Assembly: GCA_019137255.1 (NCBI GenBank)
Contig: WPDH01000049.1
Span: 271,143-335,142 of the forward strand
Length of the DNA stretch: 64,000 bases
Reading direction: 5' to 3'
Source: Corinectria fuckeliana
Lineage: Eukaryota > Ascomycota > Sordariomycetes > Hypocreales > Nectriaceae
Shown: piece after piece, positions 1-11,756 of the stretch
Layout: each line of letters opens with the position of its first letter
How positions within the stretch are numbered: position 1 is the first letter of the stretch
Made by a program: the position numbers and the translations under genes
Notes under the pieces: model-generated
Database searches by the model: none
Seen by the model: only the letters and a program-made list of their open reading frames with translations
Told to the model about the DNA's origin: nothing

Positions 1-1
1 C

Positions 2-322
2 GGGGGTGCTCTTCTCAACACACCAGCTCCTCGACCAGTCTCGTCCAAGTCACACCTCGACGATGGATATGACGAGGACATGGATGATTTCATTGACTAC
101 GACGATGAGGAAGATGGTGCAGGAGGTCCTCGCTACGGTTATGACTCGGAGGGATCCTCCGATATGGAGGCAGGACTCGAAGATATTGATGGCGAGGAAC
201 GTCGAGCCGAATACATTGCTCGCCGCGAGGACATCGAGGAAGAGCGCTTGGAACGCACCCTCAAGCAGGCCAAAGAGGACCGCAAACGCAAGGCCCTCGA
301 GGCACTCCGCCGCCGTCATTGA
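2..322 (+). CDS. SPT2: SPT2 chromatin protein, C-terminal part (5' end outside window)
   Basis: This is the last 106 codons of an open frame that enters from the left edge and stops at 320-322. It carries a run of Asp/Glu, then a YGYDSEGSSDMEA-like stretch, then DIDGEERRAEYIARREDIEEE and a Lys/Arg-rich end (RKRKALEALRRRH). That order of acidic patch, MEA, IARREDxEEE and basic tail is the signature of the SPT2 C-terminal domain. SPT2 is a nuclear histone H3-H4 binding protein that works with elongating RNA polymerase II to restore nucleosomes and prevent cryptic transcription. The N-terminus is missing because of the window edge, not because of any lesion. No intron is needed in the visible part. 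It converges on the next gene, which is on the minus strand. Confidence 0.85.
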   Translation, partial: GGALLNTPAPRPVSSKSHLDDGYDEDMDDFIDYDDEEDGAGGPRYGYDSEGSSDMEAGLEDIDGEERRAEYIARREDIEEERLERTLKQAKEDRKRKALEALRRRH

Positions 323-1654
323 AGCACCCTTATCTCCATATGTAGCTCTCCTTTCGGCTTCCCTCAACGACGGGTTCTTTTTGTGTGTTTTTTTACTTGC
401 TTTGCGAGAACGTGGTCACGGTCGAGACTCTTGGAAAGGGAGGCGTTATTTCCGACATTTTACATCGTTTCCCTTTTGCTTTCTTCTGCCTTTTTTACAC
501 TACGGCTACATTAGCGACGGAGTTGAACCTCATTTACCCCTCCCCCCCCCATCACAAAACGCCCGCGGAACAACCACACCATAAGGCTCACCTTACACTC
601 ACACACTCAAACGGATGCACGGGCATGGGCATGGCATGGCGCGGTCAGAGACGGTTTGGGACAAGGAGGTCCGGTTGGGCTTGAATTGCATAGGAGCGAT
701 TTGCACTGGGGCAAGGCGAACGGAGGGCGTATGTAGATATCAGGGGTGGTTCAGCATGGTACCTGTCTAGACTTAATTTGAAAGAGTACACATCCTCAAC
801 TTCTGTGCTTCTTGCCATGATTGCTCGTGTCCGTTTGGGTTCCTCTGCATTGTCAAGCACTTGTTGAAATGTGAGGCAGCTTCGTGACATATCACGACAG
901 TTCTGCGGTCGGTAGTCCATGATACTACCACAAGTAAAATCTGCAACGAAGAGTACCTAAACAGAGGAGCAAGTTCAGTCAAATAGATGTCCGCATAGAG
1001 ATGCACATCGCCACTTCGTGATGCTGTATAGAAACCCTAGCAATTTTCAGAAAGGTCAGAATTTTGTATTATACAGGTGTCTAGGTATCAAGCGGCCATC
1101 AACCAGAATCGTAAAAAAACGCCATTTTGCCCTATATGCATCCCGAGTCCAACAACAAGAGATCAAGAGTCCAGTAAACAGCAGGAGGAAAGGCCGACAG
1201 AGGTCTAAGACAAAGTAAAAACCTCATATCAAGGTGATAGTCAAGTGTCGATCATCTTCATAATATGCCAATGACCCGAATGAGAGCTCTACATGGCAGC
1301 CCTGCGAGCGTTCGAAGCGAGTGCCCAAGACATATTAGATGAGACAGCAATTTGACCGAGCCACGTGGTGTTAATCCCGGCATGCACACTTCAGAACAAC
1401 TTTCTGGCAAGCAGTCGGTTTGTTAAAACCTAGTAGACACTCCAAGAGAGAACACTTGAACGCAAGCAAAACAAGAAGCACGCTCGTGAAGCTACTTGCG
1501 GGACAAACGGTGCTGATGCGAATCTCAGGACAACTATCCATTCAGTACAGAGACCCATGAAAGAATGGAAATATCCATGAGGGGCTGCTCCCATGATGTA
1601 AAAGCCACACACTATCTTTCGTTCAAATCCACCGAGACGTGATATTCCTAAAGA
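323..1654. other. Intergenic, between two convergent 3' ends
   Basis: About 1.3 kb between the stop of SPT2 and the stop of the NUFIP1-type gene. The first 250 bases are T-rich with a C tract near 541-550 and probably include the SPT2 3' UTR. A few open frames of up to about 100 codons exist but have no recognisable protein content or splice structure. I see no tRNA, repeat or gene here. Confidence 0.5.
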
Positions 1655-3530
1655 TCAGGGGAGATCGTCGCTCTTGGACTGCTTCCCACCTGTGCTGCCG
1701 TAGGGCCTCAGCAGCCAACCCTGGTAATGCTTAATTCCCTGGGTGCCGTTACTATTGGCACTGGGGATGATGGACGGCGGCGGATTGCGACGAGGAAGGC
1801 CAGGCTCTCGTTTGATAGGAGGAGGGGGAAGGGAAGCAGAGGCAGCAGGGAGCAAGCTGGGGGTGGGCTGAGACGGGGGGGTATCGTGATCCTTCTTGGG
1901 TTCCTTCTTGACCTCGGCTGGATCGACGGGCTTCATGAGACCCTTCTGGCGAAGGTAGTGAATGGATTGCAGCACGGTGAGATCCTCCTGTTCCTTATCG
2001 TTGAGGATCAAACGTTGCTGAATCGTGAGCCGGCCGTTGTTGGCCTCGCGCTCCTTGACGGCTGCTTCTCTGACCTCAGGATCATGGACGAAGCGGCACT
2101 TGCCCTTCTTGCCGCATGTTCCACCAGTGGAATAATATTTGCAATGTTTGGATACGTCGGCTTTCTTTGCGGGAGGAGGTGGCGGGGGAGCAACATGGGA
2201 TCGAGTAGACATGACTTCTGGCTTCTCATCATCCGAAGACTCCTCGGAAGGGCCTCTCATTTCATCGCCCTCGTCTCCTTGTTCTCGCTTTCGCTTGATG
2301 GACGACTCAACTTTGCGAAGCTGTCGCCTGAGTTTATCGGCTTGTTTCTCGAGCGAGGAAGCCTTGTCTTCGCCGTCGTGTGCCAGCTCGGCAGCCTTCT
2401 TAGCCTCAACACGGGCCTTGGTAGGGAAATGCTTCTTTCGGTCCGCTAGGAAGGCGGCAACATCCTTGACGCTGTGGAGGGTTAGCATGACAGACACGTC
2501 AGAGGTGCGTGTAAACTTACCGGAGGGTTTCCTGTCCGATCAGGTCGTTAAGCACCTTCTCCTCACCCTCGTCATCTTCGGATTCCGAGTCCATTCCAGG
2601 CGTCAGGCCAAGTGTATTGATCTTGCGCTTCTTCTTCTTTCCCACCGAAGGGGTCTCTGGCTTGTGGTGGGCGGGCTCGTTGTTGCTAGGTTTGTTATGG
2701 CGTGGCTTGTCATTTCCGTGAAAGCCACCGCGCCCACGAGAGCCTCCGTCCCGATGGCCACCTCGGCCACGGCGGGCACTCTTGCCATAGTAGGCCTCCT
2801 GGTGGTGAGGGCCAGGCTGGGGAGGGGGTCCAGGATAGACAGGATACTGTGCTGGAGGGTAATGGGCGGCACGAGGATCATGGGGATATGGCTGGCCGTA
2901 ATTACCGTTCACGGGAGGCGGAGCTGCCTCATGCTCATAGCTGGGACGCATCGGACCCACCATGGGGGGCTTTGCAGCACCGCGATCGTTGTAACTGCCT
3001 CGGGATCTGGGGTTTCCATAATGACCCTGGGGCGCTGGCCCTTGACCATTCCACTGGGCTTGGTTAGGAGGAGGCGGACCCTGGTAGGGGGCGCCGTACT
3101 GCTGGGGGGCACCGTACGGCGGCTGCTGGGGATACTGCGATGGCGGATATGGCTGAGGGGCGTAGTTGGGGTGGTAGTTGCTGGGTGGCATCGGGATGGG
3201 GGCATGGCCATGGGGAGGAGCGTGGCCATGCTCAGGAGGCCACTGAGGCTGCGGAGGCGGATAGGTGCCAGCGGGAGGATGAGCGCCTCCATAGGGAGGT
3301 GGGTTGTGGGCGGGATAGGGTTGACTGGAGTATTCGTAATGCCCCTGCGGCGAGCCGTGATAGTCGCCGCGACCTCCAGAGTAATGCCCACCACGACCGC
3401 GTGTGTGATGTGATGCTCCGCCTCGGGCCTGGCCGTGCTGAGGGTAGGAAGGAGCTGGATGGCCGTAGTTTGGATGTCCACCTGACGCCGCTGGAGGTGG
3501 CGGCGGAGGGCCGTATCCGTATGCCGACAT
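1655..3530 (-). CDS. NUFIP1-domain CCCH zinc-finger protein
   Basis: Two exons (3530-2521 and 2471-1655, intron 2472-2520 with GTAAGT donor and GCTAAC branch) give 608 residues. Residues 1-300 are low-complexity Pro/Gly/Tyr sequence with RGRGG and RGG motifs, typical of RNA-binding tails. Then comes a basic nuclear-type stretch (GKKKKRK) and an acidic SESEDDE. Around 337-365 the VAAFLADRKKHFPTKARVE segment matches the NUFIP1 conserved domain, which in yeast Rsa1 and human NUFIP1 acts in box C/D snoRNP assembly. A coiled coil follows (370-400), then a CCCH finger at C447-X8-C456-X5-C462-X3-H466, and a conserved helix ending LRQKGLM. The start at 3530 is the first ATG and fits the family. Its promoter is shared with RPC25. 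The snoRNP role is inferred from the domain; the finger type (CCCH) is what I see. Confidence 0.85.
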
Positions 3531-4284
3531 TACTCAAGGGTCATGCAGTGGACGGGAAGTGTGGTGTGGTTGCTGAGGCGAGGCGGGGGATTTGCGAATC
3601 GTGGCTGACGAGTCTCTCGATGGCGAAGCTGGGAGAATGGTGGAAAAGGCAGGATTTACTTTGCGGTAGGAGGAGGGAGGAGGGAGGGGAGGACGGGATG
3701 GAGTCTCAGACGGGAACCTTGATGAGGGCAGGGCCGAGCGCGAAATGCAGGTACGGACGGAGTACGGACGTACAGGCGGAAGCACCGAAAACGGAGGGGG
3801 AGAATGAACCAACAGCGGAGAATAGGAGCATCCACTGCAATGGACAGAGGGAACGAGGAACAAAGGAGCAAGACGCTGCCGACGACGATGTGGCCGTCGA
3901 GGTAGGAAGTTAGGAAAAGCAGACACGAAACTACTTAGCTACTACCTAGACCTACTTAGGCGGTAAGCTGTCTGAGTCGCGGCAAAAACGTGATGGCTAG
4001 GTATCCTGCAACGCTAGTCTTCTCCCGGAAGGCGGTGAGGGCCATTGGTCGCAGTGTACTAGCTCAAACTGGATTAGCGGCTCCTGCATTCTGGAACTTC
4101 GTTCTTTTTCTGCCATGGCCCAAGTTTCTTTAGTGCTGCGTCTCAAGGCCATCACAAACTCACAGTTTAATCTTGGCTCATCATGTTGCAATAACCTCGT
4201 TGATGTCCTCCTATTAGCAATGACCTTTTGTCTCTCTCTATAAGAAAAGGAACAGCCGACGATTTAGAAACCCCGGGATTGAAT
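3531..4284. promoter_or_regulatory. Divergent promoter between NUFIP1-type gene and RPC25
   Basis: A 754-base region between two divergent starts. Near 3760 it has CGGAGTACGG-like words, and near 3930-3965 a cluster of TACTTAG/ACCTAG words that recurs in other promoters of this window. No TATA box stands out. Function as a promoter is inferred from gene orientation. Confidence 0.5.
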
Positions 4285-5132
4285 ATGTTTATTCTGGTAC
4301 ATCTCAGTGCCCCGCTATCACAAACTCCCAAGTATACCTTCAATAGATTACTGACATTCCGAATAGACCAAGATCTCCGATCTGGTGCAGGTTGCACCGG
4401 AAGATTTCTCAAAGAGGAGCATAGATGCCATCGAGGACAACATCAACGCAAAGTACTCCAACAAGGTCCAGCTACTCATCAACAACTTAGTTGTCTGCTC
4501 GCTCAGACAGGAGATAGAAGACTCACTCACACGCGGTAACAGGTCATCCAAAAGATCGGACTCTGCATCTGCATCTATGACATCCTCTGGACCTCGGAAG
4601 GCCTGATTGGTCATGGAACCGGCCTGGTCAACATCAACGGTTCGTCATGTCCACGACTTCCCCCTCCGACCTGCTTCGCTAAGGAAACGCATTGCAGCCG
4701 AGTTCCGCATGGTCGTGTTCCGCCCCTTCAAAGGCGAGGTCATGCTTGGGAGGATACGTAGCTCCACGCCGGCGGGCATCAATCTGAGGACCGACTTCTT
4801 TGACGATATCTTCGTCCCGTTTGAGGAGCTCCCCGAGGGAGCCGAATAGTAAGACATTGGCTTCTGTGTACCGACGATGAATATTTCAGGAGCTGATGAT
4901 GTCCAACAGCAACCACAGCGAACAGCTCTGGATCTGGAACTTTGACGAGGAGCGGCTGTTCTACGATAACCATGAGATGGTGCGCTTCCAGGTAGTTGAC
5001 GAGGAGTGGCACGACCAAGCTCCGGCCGGTCCGTCCCAGGCTGACGACGCGCCCCCAAAGACGCCGTACAGGATAAAGGCTAGCATGGCTGCTGAAGGAC
5101 TGGGTGTTTGCCTATGGTGGGATGGAGCGTAG
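4285..5132 (+). CDS. RPC25: DNA-directed RNA polymerase III subunit RPC25 (RPC8)
   Basis: Five exons (4285-4296, 4367-4465, 4543-4639, 4698-4848, 4910-5132) give 193 residues, the usual size for Rpc25. The first exon encodes only Met-Phe-Ile-Leu, joined to TKISDLVQVAPEDF, which matches the family start MFILxKIADLV. The RPB7-like N-terminal domain includes NAKYSNKV and GLCICIYDILWT. The OB-fold half includes FRMVVFRPFKGEV and FFDDIFVPFEELPEGAEY, and the protein ends LGVCLWWDGA. Rpc25 pairs with Rpc17 in the Pol III stalk and helps initiation on tRNA and 5S genes. The fourth intron must skip two nearer AGs (4889, 4892) and use 4909 to keep frame. The second intron has the weak donor GTCCAG. The Rpc25 match is strong end to end. 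Confidence 0.93.
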
Positions 5133-5252
5133 CGGATTGACGAGAGAAGGACACGACAAAATGATAGATGGGATGGAAAGACACAAACATAGCAAGGTGT
5201 GAGGGCATTCGCGACTAGATCTGCTGGTGTATAATTTGCTCGTTCTATGAAT

Positions 5253-6206
5253 CTACGATTTGATACCCGCCAACAAACGCTCCTCGACATCATCCAGCAC
5301 TGAGTAGTGTTCGACAACAGCCAAATTCTCGCTCTCGGCCTTGAACTGCTTGTCCGGGTCCTGGCCAGGGCCCCCCAAGGGGTTGACCGGCTGCTGCTGC
5401 TGCATCTGCTGGGCGACCTGGCTGGCCGCTGGAATTGTGTTAGGTTTGTGCGGAAGCTAGCTCTGGACGGGGATACATACCGTTATCGCTACCGAGGAGG
5501 AAGACATAGACGAATTGGAGACCGAAGATGCACAGAAAGTACCAGCTGATGCTGGACATCCATCGAGGATCCATGTCCTTGGTCTGCACACCTGCCTGCA
5601 GCATGCTCTTGAACTTGATAGTGAGGGGGAAAGGCAGTTTCACTATTCCCTAGCGGTCAGATAAACCTCAATGCATCGAAACGGGTCACATACTGATGAC
5701 ATAGCCGCTGAAAAAGGCATTGATCCAGCTCATGATGAGGGTGTTAGGGATGATCATGGCCATGTTGTTCTTCATCATGCCCATCATGCCATCCATGGCG
5801 CTGGGGTCGGACAGCGGGTTCGCCGGGGGCTGGCCCTTCTTCTCAGGCTCCTTGAGGTAGGCGCCGGACTCGTAGCCAGCGGCGAGGGTCTCGCGGCGGG
5901 CCTCAAAGGCCTTCTGGGAGAGGGCGTGGTGGTTGGCGCGCAGGGTGACGCCCTTGCCGAGGAAGCGCTGCTCGCGCATGGCCTTGGTGTCCTGCTTCTT
6001 GGGGGCCGTGGCCATGAGCACGGAGGCGTAGTGGCGCAGGACACCCGTCAGGACCATGACGACGGTGATGGGGATGAGGATCCAGTAGCTAAGGCAAGAC
6101 GTGGGTGGTTAGCAGCTTGGACGCTGGGAGGGGGGAGGGGGAGGGAAGCTCGCACGTACAACAGCTGGGGATCCCTGTGGAAGGTCTGGACGGGGACTTG
6201 GGCCAT
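5253..6206 (-). CDS. EMC3: ER membrane protein complex subunit 3
   Basis: Four exons (6206-6160, 6088-5694, 5642-5481, 5428-5253) give 259 residues, the normal EMC3 length. The N-terminus MAQVPVQTFHRDPQLFYWILIP leads into a first membrane helix (VVMVLTGVLRHY). A cytosolic domain follows with AMREQRFL. Next come the Met-rich MMGMMKNN segment with a second helix (MIIPNTLIMSWINAFF), KLPFPLTIKFKSMLQ, and a third helix (WYFLCIFGLQFVYVFLL). The tail is Gln-rich. EMC3 belongs to the Oxa1/YidC superfamily and forms part of the insertase core of EMC, which inserts tail-anchored and multipass proteins in the ER. It shares a promoter with SPC2, another ER protein-biogenesis gene, and its 3' end lies 120 bases from that of RPC25. 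Confidence 0.95.
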
Positions 6207-6693
6207 TGTGTCGACGGCAGGCGGCCAGAGGCTTGCAATTCGGGGGATGTGAAGTGTGTCGTTAGTAGTGAGGCTGCGACTCTCTGATTCTGCTGCCGAC
6301 GACGTGAGATATCAGCTTGGATGGAAGAAGTCGCCAAATAGCCACCTGCACCACCGTGGCAGCTTACCTAATTCCGCCAGGGCCGGGCGCTGCCAAGCCG
6401 AATACTACTTATTAGTACTAGTACTAACAGAGGTGACACCCCTGGACAGCCCGTCGGGTCCATTTTAGCACGCTGCACGCAACAGCACCCGCTGTAATTC
6501 AGGATACGTGCCACTGAAACCCCAGACAATTCAGTGGGGGTTCCGACGGACAAGAAGGGCCAGCTATCCACAAGCTCCTCGGCCACCTAAACCTGGAAGT
6601 CAGGCACATAATAGTATCTAGGTGAAGTTGTCGAGACTACCAATACCACCATATCACGAAGCGCAATTCCGTCGTTCGTCTCCTCCACTCACC
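6207..6693. promoter_or_regulatory. Divergent promoter EMC3 / SPC2
   Basis: A 487-base region between the starts of two ER protein-biogenesis genes. It contains a TATTAGTACTAGTACTA stretch near 6408-6425 and a CTAGGT word near 6618. Coordinated expression of the two genes is an inference from the shared region. Confidence 0.45.
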
Positions 6694-7550
6694 ATGGCCA
6701 ACGCCACCGAGAAGATCTCGGTTTACAACCTCGCAGGTCCGTCTCCCTTCTCCCTCCAAGTTCCTCAACACGTCCAACCCCCCCGAGCTCTGTCCCCTTG
6801 AGCTTCCCCCTCTACGTCGCCTTGCGTTCCGCCCTTCTGACACGGTGGCTCCTAGACCTCAAGAACACCTCCGACGACGCCATCCCCAACTACCTCAACT
6901 CCCTCAAGTTCAAGCAGTCGCACTTCCTCACCGACGTGCGCCTGGCGCTGGGCTATAGCGCCTTCGCCCTGGCCGCCGCCTGCTTCCTCTGGGACTATAA
7001 GCTCGGCTTCGAGAGCACCAAGCACTTCACTGCTGCGGCCGTCGGGCTGTACTCCCTGATCAACACCGCCTTGACAGTATGGGTCACTGTGCGTGAGAAG
7101 GGGATTGTGTACGAGGGCGCCGCCCCGTCCGGCGAAACGGTACAAACCTCCCTTGTCCTCGTGGCCTTCAACACGGGACAGTCGCTAATACGCATCTTGC
7201 TGCAGATCTCCATCACCACCTCGACCAAGAAGAACGTCCCCGTCTACAACCTTACTGTCACCGTCACCGGCAAAGACTCCAATAAGCGCGCCTTCAAGAT
7301 CGCCAAGCCCTTCCCCGCTTGGTTCGACCAGACCGGCCAGTTCGTCGCCCTGCCCTTCCAGGAGATGCTGGCCTCTTCCGTGCCGCTCATTGGCAAGTGT
7401 GATCCCCAGCGCGTCGCCGTCTCCCAAGAGCTTCTCGATGCGAACCCAGATGTTCTCGATGCCATTCTTGCTGCCAATTCAGCAACTGCCGGAAGTTCAA
7501 CGGCTGCCGAAACTCCTGGCAAGAAGACAAGCAAGAGACGGAAGGCGTAA
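6694..7550 (+). CDS. SPC2: Signal peptidase complex subunit 2
   Basis: Three exons (6694-6736, 6856-7139, 7206-7550) give 223 residues. The start MANATEKISVYNLADLKN matches the family N-terminus KVxVYNLxDLKxT and sits in a good Kozak context (CACCATGG). Two adjacent membrane helices follow (LALGYSAFALAAACFLWDY and HFTAAAVGLYSLINTALTVWV), joined by a short loop. Then comes a cytosolic domain with SITTSTKKNVPVYNLTV, WFDQTGQFV and a Lys-rich end (GKKTSKRRKA). SPC2 is a non-catalytic subunit of the ER signal peptidase that contacts the Sec61 translocon and improves cleavage fidelity. The length and the two-helix layout are standard for the family. Confidence 0.93.
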
Positions 7551-7907
7551 GCAGAGGTTTAGGGAAGTTTGGTCAAACGGGGAAAATACAGAAACAAAAT
7601 AGGCTGCATGTGTAGGATACGGCGTTCAGGGAGGAGCGTATGTCAATACCTTTGCATTAAGAAGTTTGGCCATGACATCTAGTCTAGGGCGTCATGAACA
7701 CGTGTCTCGAGAGGCGCATTGCAACTGGAATCTGACACAATATCGAACAATATCCAGCTACACCATGTCCATCGTTGTATATGAATATATTGGCCCTCAC
7801 ATGCAGCCTCCGGGATATGTAATCCAAATGCCTATATCCTAACCCGCCCACTGAAACCGTGTACCTCCGCCCAAACTTGCAATCTTAGAACGCACCGGTA
7901 ACCGGCT
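7551..7907. other. Intergenic, convergent 3' ends of SPC2 and MMS19
   Basis: A 357-base stretch holding only the 3' untranslated regions of the two convergent genes. No ORF, repeat or RNA gene is visible. Confidence 0.5.
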
Positions 7908-10900
7908 TTACTTCAACTCTGCCCAAGCTGCCCTTGCCATCCGGGCCGTCCTCCTTAGGTCTCTCACCCGATGCCCGCACGCCAATGTCAGCTGTCTCTC
8001 CACCTGTGACGCATGCGGCAGCAGATGCTGAGACTCAAATATCCGAGGAAGACCTCCTGTAATCTCGAGCGCCAGTTTCCCGCACCCTGCCTGGGTTTCG
8101 GCATCGATAGCAGCAGGAATATAGTCCTCTGGCAGCCAGTCTGGCTTCTGCGTCGACGTGGGCTTGTTGGAGAAGACGTTGGTGCAAATCTTGATGATGC
8201 TACGGAGATGGTCTTTGCCCTTTTCAGGGGCTTCCACGAGAATGTTCTTCAAAACGTCGAGGGCGGCCTTTGCATCTGCGCCGACGCCGATATTCTGAGC
8301 GACAGCAATTGAGATGCGGAGTATCTTGTCCGCGTCTGCCTCGTAGATGGGAAAGCTCATGTGCTTTACCATCAGTAGCACGCCAATGCTGAAGTTCGTC
8401 CTCATAAGCTGGTCCGTAACCGCAGGGTCCGCGCCGACAGCGACCTGCAGCATGGGGCTGACGAGCTCGAAGTACACCTTCTGCATCCACAAAGGCTTGA
8501 CTATGGCATAGTTCTCTTTCGTCAGTGGCTCTTGAGGAGCTACAATCATCTCCAGCTGGCGACCGAAGTTGTGACCAATCTTGGCATCTTTCGGCGCTTC
8601 CCTAAAGAGTTGCAAAAGTCCCTTTGCTTCTTTTCCAATGTATCTCCTCATCATTCCGGCAGCGAGTGCATAAGTAGGCTTGATCTGCTCCAAGCGATGG
8701 ATCTGATTGTCGTCTGAAGAGGAGGTCTTCACCACACTCGTCGAAAGCTGTTCTAGTGTTGTGATTAGGCCCTGTAGCGTCTCGATCTTGTATTTGTTTG
8801 CCAAGGTAGTAAGGATAGACAGAGTAACTGGCTTAGCAAAGCCGTCACTGCTCTTCCCGTCTAAGGATGATCCGCTAATGATTAACTCTTGGGCAACGCC
8901 ACCATTAAACTGAAGATGACATATTAGCTTGGAAATTGAAATTAAAACCAGGCAGACTTACCAGACGCTCTATCGAGGAAGGCCTCAGGGCTTCCAATAT
9001 CGTAAATGACAAAACATTCAAGGAATCGAGCACCAACCAGCTCCATTCCGACCCATTCTCGATGATGGACTGCTCATATCCTGAAGCCTTCTGCTCCTCC
9101 GGAATGGTTTTAGGAACGCTGATGAATTCCTCCCGGAAAAGACTGATGGCAAAGCCATCAGCCTGAAACGAGCCCTGTTGCGCCTCACTCATTTCATGCA
9201 CAACAAAGCCAGCCAGAGCAGATATGAGGTGGAGATACTGGTTCTCAGAAGCCCGGTCCACACCATTGAAGTCATCGCTAAGAGTGAGGGCTCTCTTCCC
9301 GAGAACAGGTTGTGACGCGACCGTCTTCGTAGCCCGGCGATAAAGCTGGCGGGCAGTAGATAGACTGACAAGTATGAACTCGTTACGAACCTCAGCAACC
9401 GACAACGTTTGAGAGACAATGGACTGCCTCCCGCCAGTAAGTCCAGTCTGCTCTACATCAAGATGGGCAAGCTCGGGATAACTCTCTTGTACCCTCTGTA
9501 GCCAAGATTCGGCCTCAAAGCGAAGCTGCTGGTCTGTACTGCCAGCAAGGCAGGCATCGTTGAAGTACCTAACGGTGGACTGGATCGAAGCCACCAACGA
9601 GCACCAGACATTCGGGGTCGTCTTGGCATCAAGAGAAGCAAAGAGCTCTGACAGCAATGACTGGGTGTAATAGAGGAAATGATCGAGGCCATTGGACGCA
9701 GTCTTTGGCAACTCGGAGCAGCCCACGAAAGCTAGATGTGCACCAAGATCCATGATTATCCGCGGGGCCTCTTCGTTGCTTCCGTTTTGCCAGCTAGATC
9801 GGATGACGGACATGGCTTTGTCGACCAGCGGCTTGAAGCCACTCGTGTATGACCGGGTTGCCCGCTGAAGCGCTTTGGTAGTCTCATCAACGAGGTCATC
9901 AAAGCCTTCCAAAGGAGCGTTCTGAGAACTAGACCGCAAAATTATGGCAAAGAGAGATTCACAGATCTGTGAGCAAGTCCCCTCCGGAAGTAATCGTTCG
10001 GATGAAACACCTCCAAATTCTGATGAAGGGCTGAAAGACTTGGCAGGCCGTTGGCACACTAAAGCTCCAGCGCCTTGAACTGCCTGAGACATGATTTTGA
10101 TGTCATCATGAGGGACATCGGACTTCGAACCTTTCTCCACAATGGCTTTGTAGATCTCGTTATAGAGAGGTTTAAAGAAGGAATCGATCGACGCGAAATC
10201 CTCCCGATCCTCCGCAGACATTTCTGTATCGGTCAACAGAAGCCGCGTCTCCAAAATCACATAGAGGATTTTGAGGAGGTCCTGGCTATGCACCGGGGCC
10301 TTAGCGTGCCGCAGATTCTCCTTGATATGGGTAATGGCCGGGGCCGCCATCAGCACAAACGCACTGGGCTTAGCACTAAGCACACTGACTAGCAGCCGGC
10401 CAGATGATGATGTGTAAGTAGTATTAGCCAGGTCAGTTACACAGTCGCGCGTGACAGCTAGCGTGTAATCTCGAAGGCTGTCCCCTTTGAGTCTCGTTGT
10501 GAGAGCCTTAAGCACCTCCAGGGTGCCCCAGATGGTGTCCTCGATTTCACCATTCCGCACCTCGTACTTGAGGCTACCCCATATCTGGTTGACATACGGG
10601 TTGATCGATTGATCGGGGTTGCTATACTCATCCAAGCATGCTCGGATGGTTTTGAGGATGTCCACCTACAAGCGGTCAGCAGATGTAGCTGCCAAGCGTG
10701 CAGTTGCGATAGGTTTACCTTGACATTGACCGTCACACCGTCTCCTTGATCCAGTTTACCCAGTAGAAAGGGGATAGTCTTGTCTGCGAGAAGATAGGTG
10801 GCTGAGAAGCATTTTCGCAGTTGCAGTTTCAGGGCTTCAGGGGTTATGCCAGTTTGCGATGCGCGGGGCAGCGCAATCGGAAAGTAAAGCTTGAAGGCAC

Positions 10901-11756
10901 CGTAAACCTCATCCAATACCTCCTTGGAAGGAGAATACTCGACGATGAAGATTCTCAGGATGTCGAACCAGACCATCAGGCACTCGGGGTCCCTTTCATT
11001 TCGACAGAGTTGAAGGAGATCCACCATGAAGCCAGCAGAGGACCCGTGTTTGTGCTGCAGGTCGCTAGCGACTTCCGGGGTCGTCATTAAAAGGAAAATG
11101 AGCTCGTAAATGGTAAGTCGTGTATTTGACACTTGGCGCGGGAAGTCATCTTTCAACGCGCAGACCTTCTGGATGATGTCGTTTCCGCTTTGCTTTTGAA
11201 ACGACTTCATGCCTACTATGCGTGCCAGGGCGCTGGCCGACGACAGAATGCCAGCTTTGTGATCCACTTCAAACATGGCACCGAAAAAGCTGACCAAAAG
11301 CTTCACTATGAGACTGTTAGACATGAGCTTCGTGTAAATCTAGAACGCTTGCGCACCTTGGCTTGGTTTCAGGGCGTCCTTGTTTAAGAAATCAAGGGTT
11401 CGAGAGAGGAATTCCAGAGCTGAGAGAAGTTAGCATTACTGCGACAGGCTGTGAATGATAGCGATTGGTCACCCTTGGCTCTCGCTGTCCAGTCAGGAGT
11501 GTCATCGCCATCTTCTGCCTCGATGGCACTCCCTGGCATCCAGGGTTGCACAGCTTCAACCCACCGAGCAACCGGGTTCAAGCTGGGGGCACCAGTTTGA
11601 ATTTCTGTAACAGTTATAAAAAGCTCGTCGCTGAAAGAAGAAGACGCGGCTGTTTTTGGGAAACACACCTTTGGCTGCGTTCTGGGCGATGCCCGTCTGT
11701 CGCCCCTCATCGTCAGCGAGAACGTATTCCAACGCCAGCTGCCGGAAGTCAGCCAT
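7908..11756 (-). CDS. MMS19: MMS19 / MET18, cytosolic iron-sulfur targeting HEAT-repeat protein
   Basis: Six exons (11756-11669, 11604-11473, 11419-11357, 11305-10719, 10665-8962, 8909-7908) give 1191 residues. The start MADFRQLALEYVLADDEG is the fungal MMS19 N-terminus. The next blocks (SRTLDFLNKDALKPSQ, SFFGAMFEVDHKAGI, the segment with IYELIFLLM and SAGFMVDLLQLCRNERDPECLMVWFDILR, and LKQLRKCFSATYLLADKTIPFLL-like sequence) match the N-terminal MMS19 domain. The rest is helical repeat, and the end (ALDVLKNILVEAP) is the conserved C-terminal domain. MMS19 is the adaptor of the CIA complex that delivers Fe-S clusters to nuclear enzymes such as DNA polymerases, XPD and primase. One junction needs care: the third intron (11306-11356) uses the AG at 11307-11306, not the nearer AG at 11315-11314, to keep frame. 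Confidence 0.93.

Noticed and set aside
1615..1640. GTTCAAATCC, similar to a tRNA B box
   Set aside because: The flanking bases do not form a T stem, and no A box or acceptor stem is present.
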